Made by a program: the position numbers and the translations under genes. The notes beneath the pieces were generated by a model. The model did no database searches. It saw only the letters and a program-made list of their open reading frames with translations, and was not told the DNA's origin. DNA of 64,000 bases, from assembly GCA_016648135.1 (NCBI GenBank), contig JADDOH010002290.1, forward strand, positions 273,206-337,205. The letters run 5' to 3'. Position 1 is the stretch's first letter; the number at the start of each line of letters is the position of its first letter. Positions 34,288 to 46,261 of the stretch are shown piece by piece. The stretch comes from Agrypnia vestita (lineage: Eukaryota > Arthropoda > Insecta > Trichoptera > Phryganeidae).

Positions 34288-34767
34288 TACAGAGTGTAAC
34301 AGAGCTAGTCCACAATACTTTACAAGTGGATTTCTGATTGATGAGTCGTAAATGTTCAAGCAACCATGACTCGTGTCAATAGTTATGGAGTTATGCGACA
34401 ACATCTTTTTTCAATATTTCAGACTTATTTTTTGTAAAAAGGTTGAACTATCATTACAGTAACTTATATCGATTATGAAAAAATTATTATTCTTAATATA
34501 AGTCAAATACCTTGCAGGAATTGAAAATAGATTTTTTTGCGATGTTTTTATTAATTTATTTAATTTGTATTGAAACAAACGAAATTTTCGCAATTCATAT
34601 AAGTAACTGTAATAATAGTTCCATGTTTTACAAAAAAAAGTGCAAACTTTTATATTGCGTATCTCCATAACTATTGATAGGTTATGCTTGCGTGAACATT
34701 TTCGACTCGTTATCATGGTAGGAATCCCTCTCTAAAGTATTGTAGACTACCTCTGTTACATACTGTA
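34288..34767. repeat. Foldback family D, diverged complete copy
   Basis: Arms TACAGAGTGTAACAGAGCTAGTC / reverse complement TACAGTATGTAACAGAGGTAGTC, followed on both sides by 'caatactttaca', 'aatgttcaagcaa', 'tcaatagttatggagatacg' and 'cattacagtaacttatat' in inverted order. Interior blocks match the element at 46546, but the terminal 30 bases differ, so the two are subfamilies. An open frame of 101 codons on the minus strand is produced by the palindrome and not a gene. Confidence 0.8.
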
Positions 34768-36839
34768 TGGAAGTCCAATCGAGTATAGACGAATTGCTGA
34801 AAACATACGTTGGATAACCTCATGACTTTTTAATTTTTTTATATTTTATGATTAAACGTTTGACAGGTTCCTCTTCAACATATCAATGTATCCATCTAAC
34901 TGACTTTTTTAAATATTTGATTTACAAAATGTAATAATTTAAGCAATAAATTAGCAATATCTAATAGAACGTCAAATATAAACTTTAAAAAATTAATCTC
35001 CAGTTTGTTATTTTACTCCTTTAATGAGAGATAAGAATACATAATTCAACACAAGACATTTTTTAACACTAATGATAAGCTGAAGACTAAGAAATACATA
35101 CATATATTCAAAAAAAGTTTATCTCAATCGTAAAATAATTGGAGGAAAATTGATTATTTTTATTAATTTGAAGGCCAATTGGGTTATTAATGATTATCGA
35201 GCATAACTGAGATAGTAATGTGCAAATCTTCTTCATTACAGTCAAATGGTTTTAATGATGTTATTGACTTAAAAAACGACAAAAATATACAATTTAAATA
35301 CAATAACATGCGCAAAATCTTGGATTTTTGTTCACAATTGATGATTTGGTATATTTTTCCTTTAAAATACAGTATTTCATCCAGCACATACCTACTCGTA
35401 CGCACGTAGTACAATTCTGAATTATTTTCTAAGAATCTTAGAGAATGCATAATCTAATACATGTATGCGTTATGTAGCCTCCATTAACATGTCAGTAATG
35501 GTTGCTCTTTAACCAATTAACACATTTTTAAAACCTCCTTACCTCGCGCGTGTAAGTAGGTAGCTACAGCTAGTGTGGTTAGATTCATTAGCCTCCCAAA
35601 ATTATTCAAACACGCTTGAACCATTTAACAAGGTCTATGGATAAGTCAAAGCCGGCCCAAAAAATTACCACCATTGTAACCTTTTATTAATTTACAAAAA
35701 GTCAATGGACACGAATTTAATTTACGCACAATTCTTTAATTTACGCTAATTGTCACTAAAACAAATATTCCACACAGGTTTGTCCTAAATTCACATCACA
35801 ATCGAGAATATTCTACTCACAATTAGGCACTTATACTATTGTATTTTACAATTACTTTGTGGTTATTCATTATGAATATAATTAAGCGAATTAATTAGTT
35901 TTGGTAAAAATACAGGAGTCAATATTCTTCACATTAATAGTAAAAGTAGATGTTGAAATAATTTATAAGCCCTTAAAATTAAGAAATAAATAAATAATAA
36001 TGAATTTATTACGAATAAAAATAAATCTAACCTACAGTCCTATCTTGAATATCTCTATCCAGTATCTTGAATATGTTCCTTTCTACCCTAGCACCTATTT
36101 CTTTCCCACCCCCCACCATTTATCTCCATTTGGATACTTGACATCGAGGTATGATTGTTCATAATTTGTAAAGCTTATTTAAAGGAACGCTGTTTCCGAA
36201 ACCGGTTGGTTTTTACCAAAAATTAAGTGGTGATAAACTATGTTAATCCGTTTAATTATATTCACTTAGGTAGGTACTTCTTTACTGAGCGATTATAATG
36301 GCTCTGGCACTGATTCAACGCAACAGTTTCGTTTTTCTATGGTGAATTTGTCGCGCTGTCAAACGTCAAAAAAATAATACTCCCCCGCGACCCCTGCTAT
36401 CGAATGTTCGAGGACTTGCTTTCATTTCAAATATTCTCTCGACCCCCTTAGCTTTTACGAGAATTCCCCAGATGATTCCAGAGAACTACCAGACCGCTCC
36501 AGAGAGTCCACAGTGTTATTGTCTTCGAAAAATCTCGAGAGGCTCTGACATTGCGCAATTCCTTAAGCATAGCACCTCGCTACACTGTTTTATCTAATTT
36601 GGGAAAAAATCTATTTCTTGATAAGATTTTACATATATCTTCAACGTCAAGTTATGCCAGCTGGCCTTAGTCCATAGCAAAATTCATCAGCGACAACAGC
36701 TTTGATGGTGGTCTCAGACTAGTGGAAATATAACCTGCAAGGTTCTGAACAATCGCTGAAAGAGAAAATTTGTACATTTTTTCAACAGCGAATTATTACA
36801 TTTTAAAAATATATTATATACATAAAAATTTTTTTTTTT
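34768..36839. other. Noncoding, mostly AT-rich
   Basis: No gene. 36300-36560 is GC-richer (CTCCCCCGCGACCCCTGC; repeated TTCCAGAGAA-type words around 36460-36510 that resemble heat-shock-element half sites). About 36190 holds TTCCGAAACCGGTTGG, the 3' half of a hammerhead core without the CUGANGA side. Confidence 0.35.
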
Positions 36840-37051
36840 TAAATTTGTGGCAAAGAGGACGGCCGGTGGGTCACCCCAGATTAAGATGGGAGAGGCAACA
36901 GAAAAATGTGTTTGAAAACAGAATGGGTCTAGACTGGTTGACTTGTGCAGAATCAGCGCAAGACAGGGGAACATGGAAACACCTTGTCGAGTCTTTGGGC
37001 CCCCGACCCTACTAGGACAAGGGAATGAAGACGATGATGATGATGATGAAA
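36840..37051 (+). pseudogene. Non-LTR retrotransposon 3' tail with (GAT)n end
   Basis: The frame ending at 37015 gives RGRPVGHPRLRWERQQKNVF, then AESAQDRGTWKHLVESLGPR and a stop. This is the usual C-terminal sequence (GRPxxRWxDxxxK...AQDRxxWKxLVE) of arthropod endonuclease/reverse transcriptase polyproteins. A (GAT)n simple tail follows at 37030-37050. Only the last ~60 codons remain. Confidence 0.82.
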
Positions 37052-37883
37052 AAATCTTCTGGATACAATGATAAATTAAATCTTATTCACTCAAATAAAA
37101 ATGCACATTTCTCTTAGCCCGCAGATCAGATAGTCATTTCAAATAAACTGGTCAGTTCATTGGGTTGGAGACCTCGTTCTCTCTGATCTTCCACTTTTCA
37201 CTCCTAATTTCTCCAGATTAACATCTATCTTCTCTGCGGACCACATATTAGAATAATTGAAGAATGCGTCTCAATCAGATCACGAACAATTTTCGAGTCC
37301 TTTATTTTATCTTAGAACACGAACCCTTCGACACAAAATTATCAAAAGTATGAAAATTAAGGCGTTCGCTTGTATTATTAAAGAAGATTTGAAGGCTAGC
37401 TTCTCCCACCAGCCATCTTTCACTAATCAAATTCAATCTTTCAAGACCAAAGTCAACAAAATATAATAAATTCGTTATCTGTGAATCCAATAAGTCTGTA
37501 ACTTCCTAAAATTCACGTCTAAAAAACGAAATTACATAGCTGGAGAGAGACTCGAAACTTGAACGCGCGGACGGCAGCGCGGCGACTAGACGACATAGCG
37601 ACCGTCGCTTCTCCGTGGCCCGTCAAAAATATACTATATATACTACACATTGTAAAAGCATGGCTTGGATAAGCCGCGAATCATTAATTTACTCCTCCCC
37701 TGCGATATTTCACAGGTGTATGGCTAGTTTTTTTAATAAAATAAAACGTATTTATATATACATTTGAATCATGCACAGTTGGAGGGGAATAAACAATGTG
37801 TTTTTTAATTACGATTTATAATTAAGTTAATTATATCCGCGTATGTCGATGTCTTGGTATAAAAACTTTTTTAAAAAAAAAAT
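37052..37883. other. Noncoding
   Basis: No gene. 37550-37625 is GC-richer (GCGCGGACGGCAGCGCGGCG) without splice-bounded coding frame. Confidence 0.35.
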
Positions 37884-38050
37884 AGAGATGCGAACACGGA
37901 ATACATGTCACATCAATATTCTTACCATTTTCAAACTAATCTAAACGCTTGTGCTATGTAAATTGAATTAACTTGCTGGTCTGGAGTGAGGTTCGAACCC
38001 GCGTCCTTTGGATCACGAGGCAAGATTCCAAACCACTAGACCAACAAGCT
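37884..38050 (-). repeat. tRNA-derived SINE, copy 3
   Basis: Minus strand head TGGTCTAGTGGTTTGGAATC, box B-like GGTTCGAACCTCAC, then the conserved body ending 'tgtattccgtgttcgcatct' and an A-rich tail. Closest to copy 1. Confidence 0.78.
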
Positions 38051-40708
38051 ACTCTAATTATTACTGATACATTATTGATACTATATCTATATGATATTAA
38101 TATAAGATAAAAATCCTTGTAAGTCTAGATCAACCTTTTCCTCTCCAACCTGATTTTGAAACACCTCAAATTTCACACATTTGCTTGCCATCCGGTACAT
38201 TGCTTAGTTTTCGTTAAGTAGAGATGCACGCTCATTCTTGAGCCGACTTATTTCAAATCGAATCAATATCAACAGTCTATGGACCACCGCTAAAATGACT
38301 CCATCATCAAACAAACGCAACCGGTGTACAGAACGGCCGGCCCGCCAGCAGGTACAGCCTACAGGTCGTGACGTGAGAACAGTCGCCTCAAATAAATCTT
38401 CTGAATTAACACCTTTTTGGTTATTTAATCTTCCGTTTGGAATCTTACCGATTACGTCCGATGCTATTCAGTCAACAACGTACAAAGAATCTTTCATGTT
38501 TGCCTTTAACATCGGCCCAAAGTAAAGATCACCGCCAACACAGCGACCGAAAACCATTAAAAAATCTGTTACGGATCTTGGTCACACAACGCATCTTTCT
38601 AATAAAACTGAAAAACGTATGCGTTTAGTAGAATCAACCGCATAAACTGGAATTACAATTAAGAAATGGAACTATTCCGTATACCATAATTTTTCATTAT
38701 TTAAATCTAATGCAATATATGCTTTTTATGTAACCTAAAAACTTTTCGCGGCGACTGACAGAGGGTGCAGCGAAAATCTTCTGATCTGACATACCATTCT
38801 TGCCTCGTTCACAGGGTCGTCTTTTACCTAATTATGCCAGATCTTTAATATACATTATTTATTCCTACTTACACTTTACATTAATACTTACACTTTATAT
38901 TTTGCCTTTACCTTTTACACTCACTTTACCATTCTCATACAGTCATGCATTCTACACGCTCATAAAATCTCAAATGTGCTTATGATATTTGTGGTACACG
39001 TGGTTGAATCCCTTGTTGCTGGTGCCATGTATGGGTAACTTGTTGGAAGCCTTTTTTGCACATATCCACCCCAGCATAGTCCAGTAATCTATGTCGATCT
39101 TTAATGTAGGTATTTTATAGCTACACGATAGATCTTTAGTGTAGATATCGATTCGTTGTAATTATTCATTCTTTCACATAAATAATATGTTCAATCTTAC
39201 ATTTAGAAAAACCCAACTTTTTAGGCTTCTGTCTATACCCTCATTTGTTTTCTCAATTATAAGTCGCACTGTTTTCTGGTAGCCCTCCATGTTCGCTTCT
39301 TCTTTACAAATCATTCATCAAATAAATTATACCCCTTCTAGGTTACGACAAAATATTTATATGCGTATGGATGAGTTTTTATGCTACGCAATTACTCCAT
39401 GCGCAAATCATTATTTATGGCTTTTACATTAACAATAAACCTAATCTCTATCCGGGTCGTGCCCTATTAGATTAAAATTTCATATGAAATTTAAATACCG
39501 AAATATCTTAGTAATTTGACATTCGTGAAATATCTTGAAGGTGAAAAGATTAACAACTCAGCATCGGTACTGATAAAATGTTTTCTTAGGTCACAAACTA
39601 TGGAAATAAACTTCATATTTTTTTAAAGGTTACTTTGTTTTGCACTTCAATCGTTTAAGTGTCTTGCGTCATGATATTAAAAGATTTGCTTTTTGCTGCC
39701 AGGTATAAAGTGCGGTAGAATTTTGCTTTAATCTGCAAGAAAATTTGCATGTACCCACCAGTACATGTCTCTTACACATATCACTTAAAAATTAGATTCA
39801 CTTAGAAATTAATATTTCTATATCGCCGTTGGTGCTTTTTTCATCACCAAGAAAAACTACTTATTTTTGTTGTTCTTCTTCTAGAACTTGTCATGGTTGT
39901 AGAACGTTAGTGATCATGTTGCCTACCATCATTTAGTTAGTAATAGCCCAAAATGTAAATTTCTCGAACCAATGTCGTAGATTTTTCAGCTACGATGCCA
40001 TTCGTCTTCTGGAATTTTTTGGATATCGCAGAAAATTGCCAAAATATTAAAATACTCGGATTTTTATTGTTTCAAGGATATCTTTTTCCTTTCGCATTTA
40101 GATCATCATATTATCATTAGTAATCCTATCAATCCAGCTTATTTTTAGAAGCAATGCTTCAAGCCGCTTTAGCACGATCTATCGCCAGGCGGCGACGCAC
40201 GGTCAGTTTTCGATGTCGATCGTGTCACTGGTAGAAAGGAACGTTACGTATTTATTTTAACAATACGTCCGATTGGATATTTTTTATATTAATTGGTTAT
40301 GTTACCTTTTTCTGTAGTAGACCGCATTCCATTTATCGAATATTTATTTCGTTTTCATCATTGAAAAATGCAAGTTTAATTTTAATTTTTACTCCTACAA
40401 CAGACCACGAGGTCGATGAATGTAGCGAAACACTTCACAAAAACACCCAGGCTTGAGAAAATTGCATAGATGTAAAGGAATCGAACTTGGAACCTACTTT
40501 TTTTAGCCTCATTCGCCAGTCATAAGAAATTGGCGATATCCGTTTGTTTTCTGATATTTATTGTATATTGCACAATGGCAGTTTATTGACTCGTTTAGTT
40601 GTCTTAAGTTTTATTTGTTATTTTTTTTATATTTCCATAGAAAGCAATCGATTTTTGGCTTAACATATAAGATTCAATATGATACAATCACGATTTACAT
40701 TGAATACA
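38051..40708. other. Noncoding, AT-rich
   Basis: No supportable gene. An open frame of 95 codons at 38238-38525 (+) is rich in Arg/Thr/Ser and has no recognised domain. 40140-40240 is GC-richer (ATCGCCAGGCGGCGACGCAC) with possible regulatory character. Confidence 0.35.
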
Positions 40709-40749
40709 ACGCCAACCGGTTTCACATAGCTCAAGCTTCATCAGAGCGT
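40709..40749 (-). ncRNA. Hammerhead ribozyme motif, free-standing
   Basis: Minus strand: stem I 5' strand ACGCT, CTGATGA (complement of 40738-40744), stem II region AGCTTGAGCT..., GAAA (40720-40723), self-complementary stem III ACCGGT, triplet GTT, stem I 3' strand GGCGT (5 pairs, one G-T). The stem II is less regular (AGCT/AGCT). It sits just upstream of the inverted-repeat element at 40771 and is a different sequence lineage from the core inside that element. Confidence 0.55.
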
Positions 40750-40770
40750 ATTATAATGATTAAAACTGTG

Positions 40771-41063
40771 TTTTACAGAGGGTTAGTTAAATTAGTATAA
40801 ACCACAACCAGATTTTAGGTCTACTTTCGAGACGTACACGTATCTTCGTCAGAACCAACACTACACTACTATGTTCACAACACTTTACACCACAACCATA
40901 GTATTGTAAATCTTTCACCGATATTTATCACATGGGTGTTAATATTTTCAAAGACAATGCGTGTTAATCTTGTCAAAGACAAATATTAAATACCAATAAT
41001 AAAGGTTTAAAATCGGTAGACCTAGGTAGGTAATCCGGTTTCACTAACACTCTGTTGTAATGT
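40771..41063 (-). repeat. Hammerhead-bearing inverted-repeat element, diverged copy
   Basis: In reverse orientation to the 48044 copy. Left end ACAGAGGGTTAGTTAAATTAGTATAAACCAC and right end (reverse complement) ACATTACAACAGAGTGTTAG. Interior retains 'tgacgaagatacgtgtacg' and 'tctcgaaagtagacct' on the minus strand, i.e. CTGACGA, stem II and GAAA but a lost stem III. Its right flank (41064-41105) is the shared 'tctaaccac...taaatatt' sequence. Confidence 0.75.
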
Positions 41064-41261
41064 CTAACCACGAAGTTAATCCTTTAAATATTAAAAATAT
41101 TAATAATAGAAACTGTTGAGTTGTATTTAATAAAATTCTTGGTTTTATAGAAAGTTATTATATTTTACTTAATCATCATTCGAGTATATTTTTATTCACG
41201 TGTGCCTCATTCGTTTAGCTGATTATGCGATCACTTTTAATGCTTCAAATATGTAGCGGAA
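41064..41261. other. Flank of the inverted-repeat element and AT-rich spacer
   Basis: 41064-41105 matches (inverted) the left flanks at 13405 and 48001. Confidence 0.4.
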
Positions 41262-42035
41262 ACCAGACAGATATGGGACACCGACAGTTATTGGACAAGG
41301 TGGTAGTAATGTGGCAAAAATAAGCATATCCTTTGGTAAAAAGTTATGAATATTTTAAATGCAAGTCACCCTACTATATACTAACCATTGTTAATATCAT
41401 CTTTACCGACCGCTCAACGACAATGTTTAAAATAAAATATTTCTGACATATGATGACAAGTTTCTTGGTGGACACTGAATTTGTTAAGGAATTCACAAGA
41501 GATAATACATTTGTTAGAGGTTATTGTGAATTATTTTATTAGTTAATGTTAATTAGTATATCATTATATGAATTCCATTACATTATGTTGTTGATTTTAA
41601 AACAATAAATGTAATGTGAGTATTTTTTTAGACGGTGTCTAATGACTGTACTCGCCAAATTGTTTCTATTATTGGACGGCCGTCCAATAATAGAAAAAAT
41701 GATGATAATTGAGACCAGAGTGATTATCAGTAGATAAACTACATGATTTAATTTGGAAAACAAATAAAACTTGCATTTCTCTTTCATTTTTGTTGCTTGT
41801 CCAATAACTGTAATTTCGGTGTTCAGTAACTGAAAAATTTGTCCAATTACAATTTATTTATTTCCAAATTACTTTAACTGATACTAAAAAAAACAACTGT
41901 TTATTTAAAAAATTATAAAATGATTGAATAGATGGTATTTATTTCAAAGCGCTGTTTCATTTCCTGGAATTAGGTACTCACTCAAAGAAAAAAAATGTCT
42001 TAAGTGTCCCATAACTATACGGTCTCCCCTATCAG
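41262..42035. mobile_element. Nonautonomous DNA-transposon-like element with short inverted ends
   Basis: Left end GGAAACCAGACAGATATGGGACAC and, reverse-complemented, right end GGAGACCGTATAGTTATGGGACAC form ~24-bp imperfect terminal inverted repeats. Inside, the word GTCCAAT/ATTGGAC recurs at 41310, 41671, 41684, 41802 and 41840, and 41663-41696 is a 34-bp perfect palindrome. No transposase. Class not recognised. Confidence 0.5.
41663..41696. repeat. 34-bp perfect spacerless palindrome
   Basis: Two 17-base arms (TTTCTATTATTGGACGG and its exact complement) meet at GG|CC. It contains two opposed ATTGGAC words of the surrounding element, so it may be a subterminal transposase-binding site or a spontaneous inversion. 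Confidence 0.85.
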
Positions 42036-42446
42036 ATTTATGTTGCACATCAAGAGCAATTTCACCAATACAAAAACACATTTAAAAATAATGCCTGATT
42101 TGCATACTCTCCAGTGCCGCCTACTGCTCTTCCATAGGCGCGAGTGTTGTGGTCCAGCAAAACAGCTATAAATCAGATACAGCACGCGTCTCATATCGGC
42201 CTAATGAACGCCATCTTTAATCCCACTTAACCCCTGCGTCTCTCAGCAGTACACCATTTTAAATGCGTTTGAATTTAGAACAGAAGCACTGCCACCTATA
42301 GACTGAAGAGTAATTACAAAAAATATTTTCCCATCTATTCATACATACAATACTTCTTAACCATCGTAAGACGCGGTGGTCAGGCAAGTTGTGCAAGAAT
42401 TTTTTTTAACTAACAACAGGCGGGGAGCTGAGTAAATAAAAAAAAA
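42036..42446. other. Noncoding with a GC-richer block
   Basis: 42105-42260 is GC-richer (CATAGGCGCGAGTGTTGTGG, CAGCACGCGTCTCATATCGG) and contains CTATAAATCAG, which resembles a TATA motif, but no coding frame follows. Unknown. Confidence 0.3.
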
Positions 42447-42815
42447 CTAACCTATAAAAACCAAGTTTTATTATACTCCCTTTCTCATTTGTATTGTTTC
42501 CAATTTGATATTCTATCAACATATAGCCGACTGATCGGACCCATGGCTCGAGTCAGACTACTTGAAACACGTTTTGCGCGTTCTCCACGCGTCGGGCTCC
42601 TTTCTGATTTGTATGTAAATTTTGAAAAATCCAAAATTATACTATAATAATTTTTAAAAATTTAAACGAAAATTTGTTAGATCATTTTAATCGTCGCCAT
42701 GAGTCTGCCTAATAAGTTTCAGCTCGACTGGATCACGTGAAAAAGGTCAAAAATCGATTCAAAGTTTTTTCGGCAGACAAGCAGATAAGAGTTAAAAGAA
42801 AGGGAATAAAAAAAG
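42447..42815 (-). repeat. Repeat family A, copy 3 (reverse)
   Basis: Reverse complement of the family A order: 'taaccccataaaaacc'-type left end, then 'ctggatcacg', 'gactcatggcgacg' and 'tcttttaactc' at the right. Contains a foreign or diverged middle (42520-42600, CGTTTTGCGCGTTCTCCACG). Confidence 0.65.
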
Positions 42816-42957
42816 GGAAAACTATGTTCAACACTGGACGCACATCGTCAGTGGAAGAAGATATTAAATGGATATCTCTTTTTTATTGCCTTGTTTGGTT
42901 CAAAATTCAAACAATATGCCTATCAACCCCGCAATCGGTGGTGGTATTCAGAATGTG

Positions 42958-43023
42958 TTCATACATTTGTTCATAGATAGGCCATATCAAACGATATGGC
43001 CTATCTATGAACAAATGTATGAA
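42958..43023. repeat. Perfect 31-bp inverted repeat, 4-nt loop
   Basis: Arms TTCATACATTTGTTCATAGA...GCCATATC (42958-42988) and its exact complement (42993-43023) around AAAC. RNA from either strand would fold into a perfect 31-bp hairpin. Perfection suggests recent origin or selection. Without expression data it may be a foldback by replication slippage, not a small-RNA precursor. Confidence 0.9.
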
Positions 43024-43571
43024 TTGAAGTGTATCATGTTATTATTTGTGATGTTCAAAAATGAAATGCTACAATATTAATTGTTAAAATGTAAATGTAA
43101 AATGTAATCATATTATAATATTAATTGTAAAAATAGATCATGCAGACAAACGTCTCTTTAAGACGTTTTGTGGGGCTAGTGATGTTCAAAAAAAAATATG
43201 GAAAATAAATATATAAAAATAATAATAATAAACAACTCTGCCACAACTAAATGAATTTTTTATTATTTATTAAATACAATTAAAACTTCATTTCTTTACA
43301 GTTTCTAAAATTTTTGAGATCGTATTATTAGGTATGAAAAGGTATCATCAAACCTATATTATTAAACAAAACAAAAATTAACATTTTTAAATACCACTAC
43401 GTCACGAAAATGGACAGGGACAGTTTAACTACAACAAAAAAGAGAACCACTCATTTACCATTTGAATTCCCACATTAAATAATTGAATTATTATCATAAA
43501 ACAAAATTAATTTTGAAAATTATGTGTCATATAGGGTTACGTGATTTTTTTTTCAAATGTTAATACGAAGT
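43024..43571. other. Noncoding, AT-rich
   Basis: No gene; 43143-43175 holds a short hairpin (ACAAACGTCTCTTTAAGACG). Confidence 0.35.
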
Positions 43572-43738
43572 AGCTTGTAAGTGTAGTGGTCATGACGCTC
43601 GCCTAGTTATCTGGTGAATGGTGGTTCGTGCCCCATTCCAGGACACCAGCAAGTTAGTCCTATTTTCATAGTTAAGCTTATTTGAAAATAGTGAGAATAT
43701 TGTTGCGACACGTATTCCGTGTTCACATCTCTATTTGA
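43572..43738 (+). repeat. tRNA-derived SINE, copy 4
   Basis: Plus-strand copy: AGTGTAGTGGTCATGACGCT head, B-box-like GGTTCGTGCCCCAT, body through CACGTATTCCGTGTTCACAT and an A-rich tail (43736-43748). Confidence 0.75.
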
Positions 43739-43747
43739 AAAAAAAAA

Positions 43748-43890
43748 CAGGGAACACTTATCACATCAATATTCTTACTCTTATCCAACTAATAAAATTG
43801 GATTAACTAGCTAGTCTCCTGGAATGGGGCTCGAACCTCCGACCACTCATCATTAAGGGAGTTTCTTAACCACTGGATCAACAAGCTACT
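43748..43890 (-). repeat. tRNA-derived SINE, copy 5, inverted against copy 4
   Basis: Minus-strand head ATCCAGTGGTTAAGAAACTC, B-box-like GGTTCGAGCCCCAT, then a shortened body. Directly abuts the A-rich tail of copy 4, so the pair forms a large imperfect inverted repeat. Confidence 0.72.
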
Positions 43891-44651
43891 TAATTGTTGT
43901 TTACGTTATTAAAATATTCGGTACGCTACAGTACTTTAAAAAAATACATACAATAATTCACAGTAGGTACAAAGATCATAATGTGATGTTTTAAAAACCG
44001 TACACGATCTAATTGCGCCAGCTTTGTTAGGTTTGTCCACTGTTGAAAATTAGTCCTGTATTTAAGAGATATTTAAACGTTTTTATATTTGAAAATGGCT
44101 AGACATAAAAGCCACACTATGGCGAGCACTCGCTAGAGAATAATCAAGCATTTTCATTAAAACTATCAAATTTTGATTTTGAAAATGTCATTTGAAAATG
44201 ACCTTTCGATTTAACTTCGAAAATATAGATTGACACAAATTGTGATAGCGTATTTGTCAGGGTAATGTTAATGAAGTCAATTGCGATCTCTTGAAAATAA
44301 ATCATTTTCCGCACTCTAGGAACAGTCTTTACTGCATCATTTAGCTTACGTGACTACCGACGAGATATTAAATAAATCAGTCTCAGCAGACGTTACAGAT
44401 TCCTTTTTTGCCGTTTCCTTTATGGAGCATTCATCTTCATACTGCGGCCACGAAGGATTGTCATCTAGCGGGCAGTTTCAATGGTGACTGATTAGTTTTA
44501 CCAGTACGTACAGAGAAGCGTCATCAATCCAACAGGCTTTTATTCTTGGCCTGCAATGATTTGACAGACAACCCCAAACTTATATTCAAGAACACATTTA
44601 TTATTGTGAAGTTGCAATTTTTCAGAACGAAGTTCTGTGAAATTTAATACT
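43891..44651. other. Noncoding
   Basis: No gene recognised. Confidence 0.35.
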
Positions 44652-44798
44652 AAATTTATTAATCAATTAGAAAGACATACAGAAAAATCATCAACGAAAA
44701 AATATTTGGCTGCTACCAGGATTCGAACAACGGTAGCAGCCAAATATTTTTTCGTTGATTTGATTTTTCTTATGTCTTTCTAATTGATTAATAAATTT
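44652..44798. repeat. Foldback element with ~66-bp near-perfect arms
   Basis: Left arm AAATTTATTAATCAATTAGA...TTTGGCTGCTACC (44652-44717), 12-base centre, right arm GGTAGCAGCCAAATATTTT...ATTAATAAATTT (44730-44798). Only small indels separate the arms. The centre holds GGATTCGAAC, like a tRNA B box, but the arms rule out a tRNA fold. Single copy in the window. Confidence 0.88.
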
Positions 44799-46261
44799 GG
44801 TTTTAAATCCCAAACTTATCATTAGTTAGATTTTTTTTCAACTGATAAAACTGATTAAGTGTCTCAATACGTGTGCAATGCGTTTTCCATCCATATTTTT
44901 ACGACTGTCTTAAAATTAACACATTTTAAATTAACAGCATTGCAAACAAAGCAATTAAAAAAAATTGAACAAAACTCTAGGAGATAATTTGTTTGAAATA
45001 ATATAAATCTCGTATAGACAAGAGTAACTAATAGTCATAGTGTTAATCGAAACGTAGAATTAACAATTTTATTTTAGTATAACAATTGTAAGACAATGTC
45101 TTCTTTAATCACTCCTCAATCCTCAATCCTCTCCTTGCTCGAATGTTGATCAAATGACCAAATCATCTCAGCGAAAAAATTAATTAAAAATCATAGTTAT
45201 TAAAATTGATTATGTTTGAAAACGGTTGCGTTGCATAGGACCATATTTAGGGTAAGGTACAAAGAATGTTTTATTTTTTATAAAAAATATTTCGGTAGGA
45301 TCTGAATTTTAAAAAAAATCCTTACATATCTACGGGGATGTGATAATAAACATATAATTTTATAAAATTAGGTATATTTTTTAAAAATTGTTTTAACATG
45401 TGATTAAAATTTATAGTTCCTGAATTGTAGCCATGACAACGAATATGACTTTTTTAAATACCTAGGTACACTGTATTTAATCTATAAATACTTTAAATTA
45501 CTATTATAATTGTGAATTAACAATAATTAATAATTAGTTATATCCTGATGAAGGGACCATCATCGGCCCCGAAATAAATAAATGGTGAAAACAAAGTATA
45601 TTCTTATTAATTAAATTATAATTATCTATTTTAAATGTTGGAAAGCTTTTGTTTTCTTTGCAGGCAATAATTAGCACAGCTGGAAGCCCGGCGACAACGC
45701 GAGGTGACGCGATCAAAAATTAGACACAGCGAACCACACCCACTTTATTTAAATAATTTCTTAAAATAGACCGAAAATTTCTTCTTCAATAACAGAAAAC
45801 TAACTTTGTTGTAACATTATTTATATTAATAAAATCTTTTTTTTTTATATATTATATATATATATCATGGTACAAAATTTATTGAAATATAAAGATCATT
45901 CATACAATAAGATCGTATTACTCTCCATAAAAGAGCTGACGCTCGTGGTTATGGGAGGAGAAAATCACATCATATTATTTTATGAATATTATAATTTTTA
46001 TAACAAAAGTATTAAACAAAATAATAAACAAAAAATATCAAGAAAAAATATAGTAAACAAAATATCAGGAATCAAAAATAGACGAAAATAAATACATATA
46101 AGGGAATTCCAAGAAATTTTTTGTTAAAGTTTTTTAGTTCATTTTTAAATGATATAGTCTTTAATTTTTTTAAATTTATCCGGTAATGAATTTAAAAAAA
46201 TTATTCCTTCAAATGAATAATGGTTCTGGGCTGCGCTTCTTTTGTATCTGGATAATTTTAA
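44799..46261. other. Noncoding; hammerhead-like core at 45547-45582
   Basis: No gene. On the + strand CTGATGA (45546-45552), an A, then a GGGACC/GGCCCC hairpin (one mismatch, ATCATC loop) and GAAA form a hammerhead-like half; what follows (AATAAATAAATGG) shows no stem III or stem I, so it is degenerate. Confidence 0.4.

Noticed and set aside
34411..34716. 101-codon open frame on the minus strand
   Set aside because: Lies wholly inside the family D foldback and has the composition of AT-rich noncoding DNA.
44700..44735. tRNA T-arm at the centre of the 44652 foldback
   Set aside because: The long inverted arms override any cloverleaf; the word sits in the loop.
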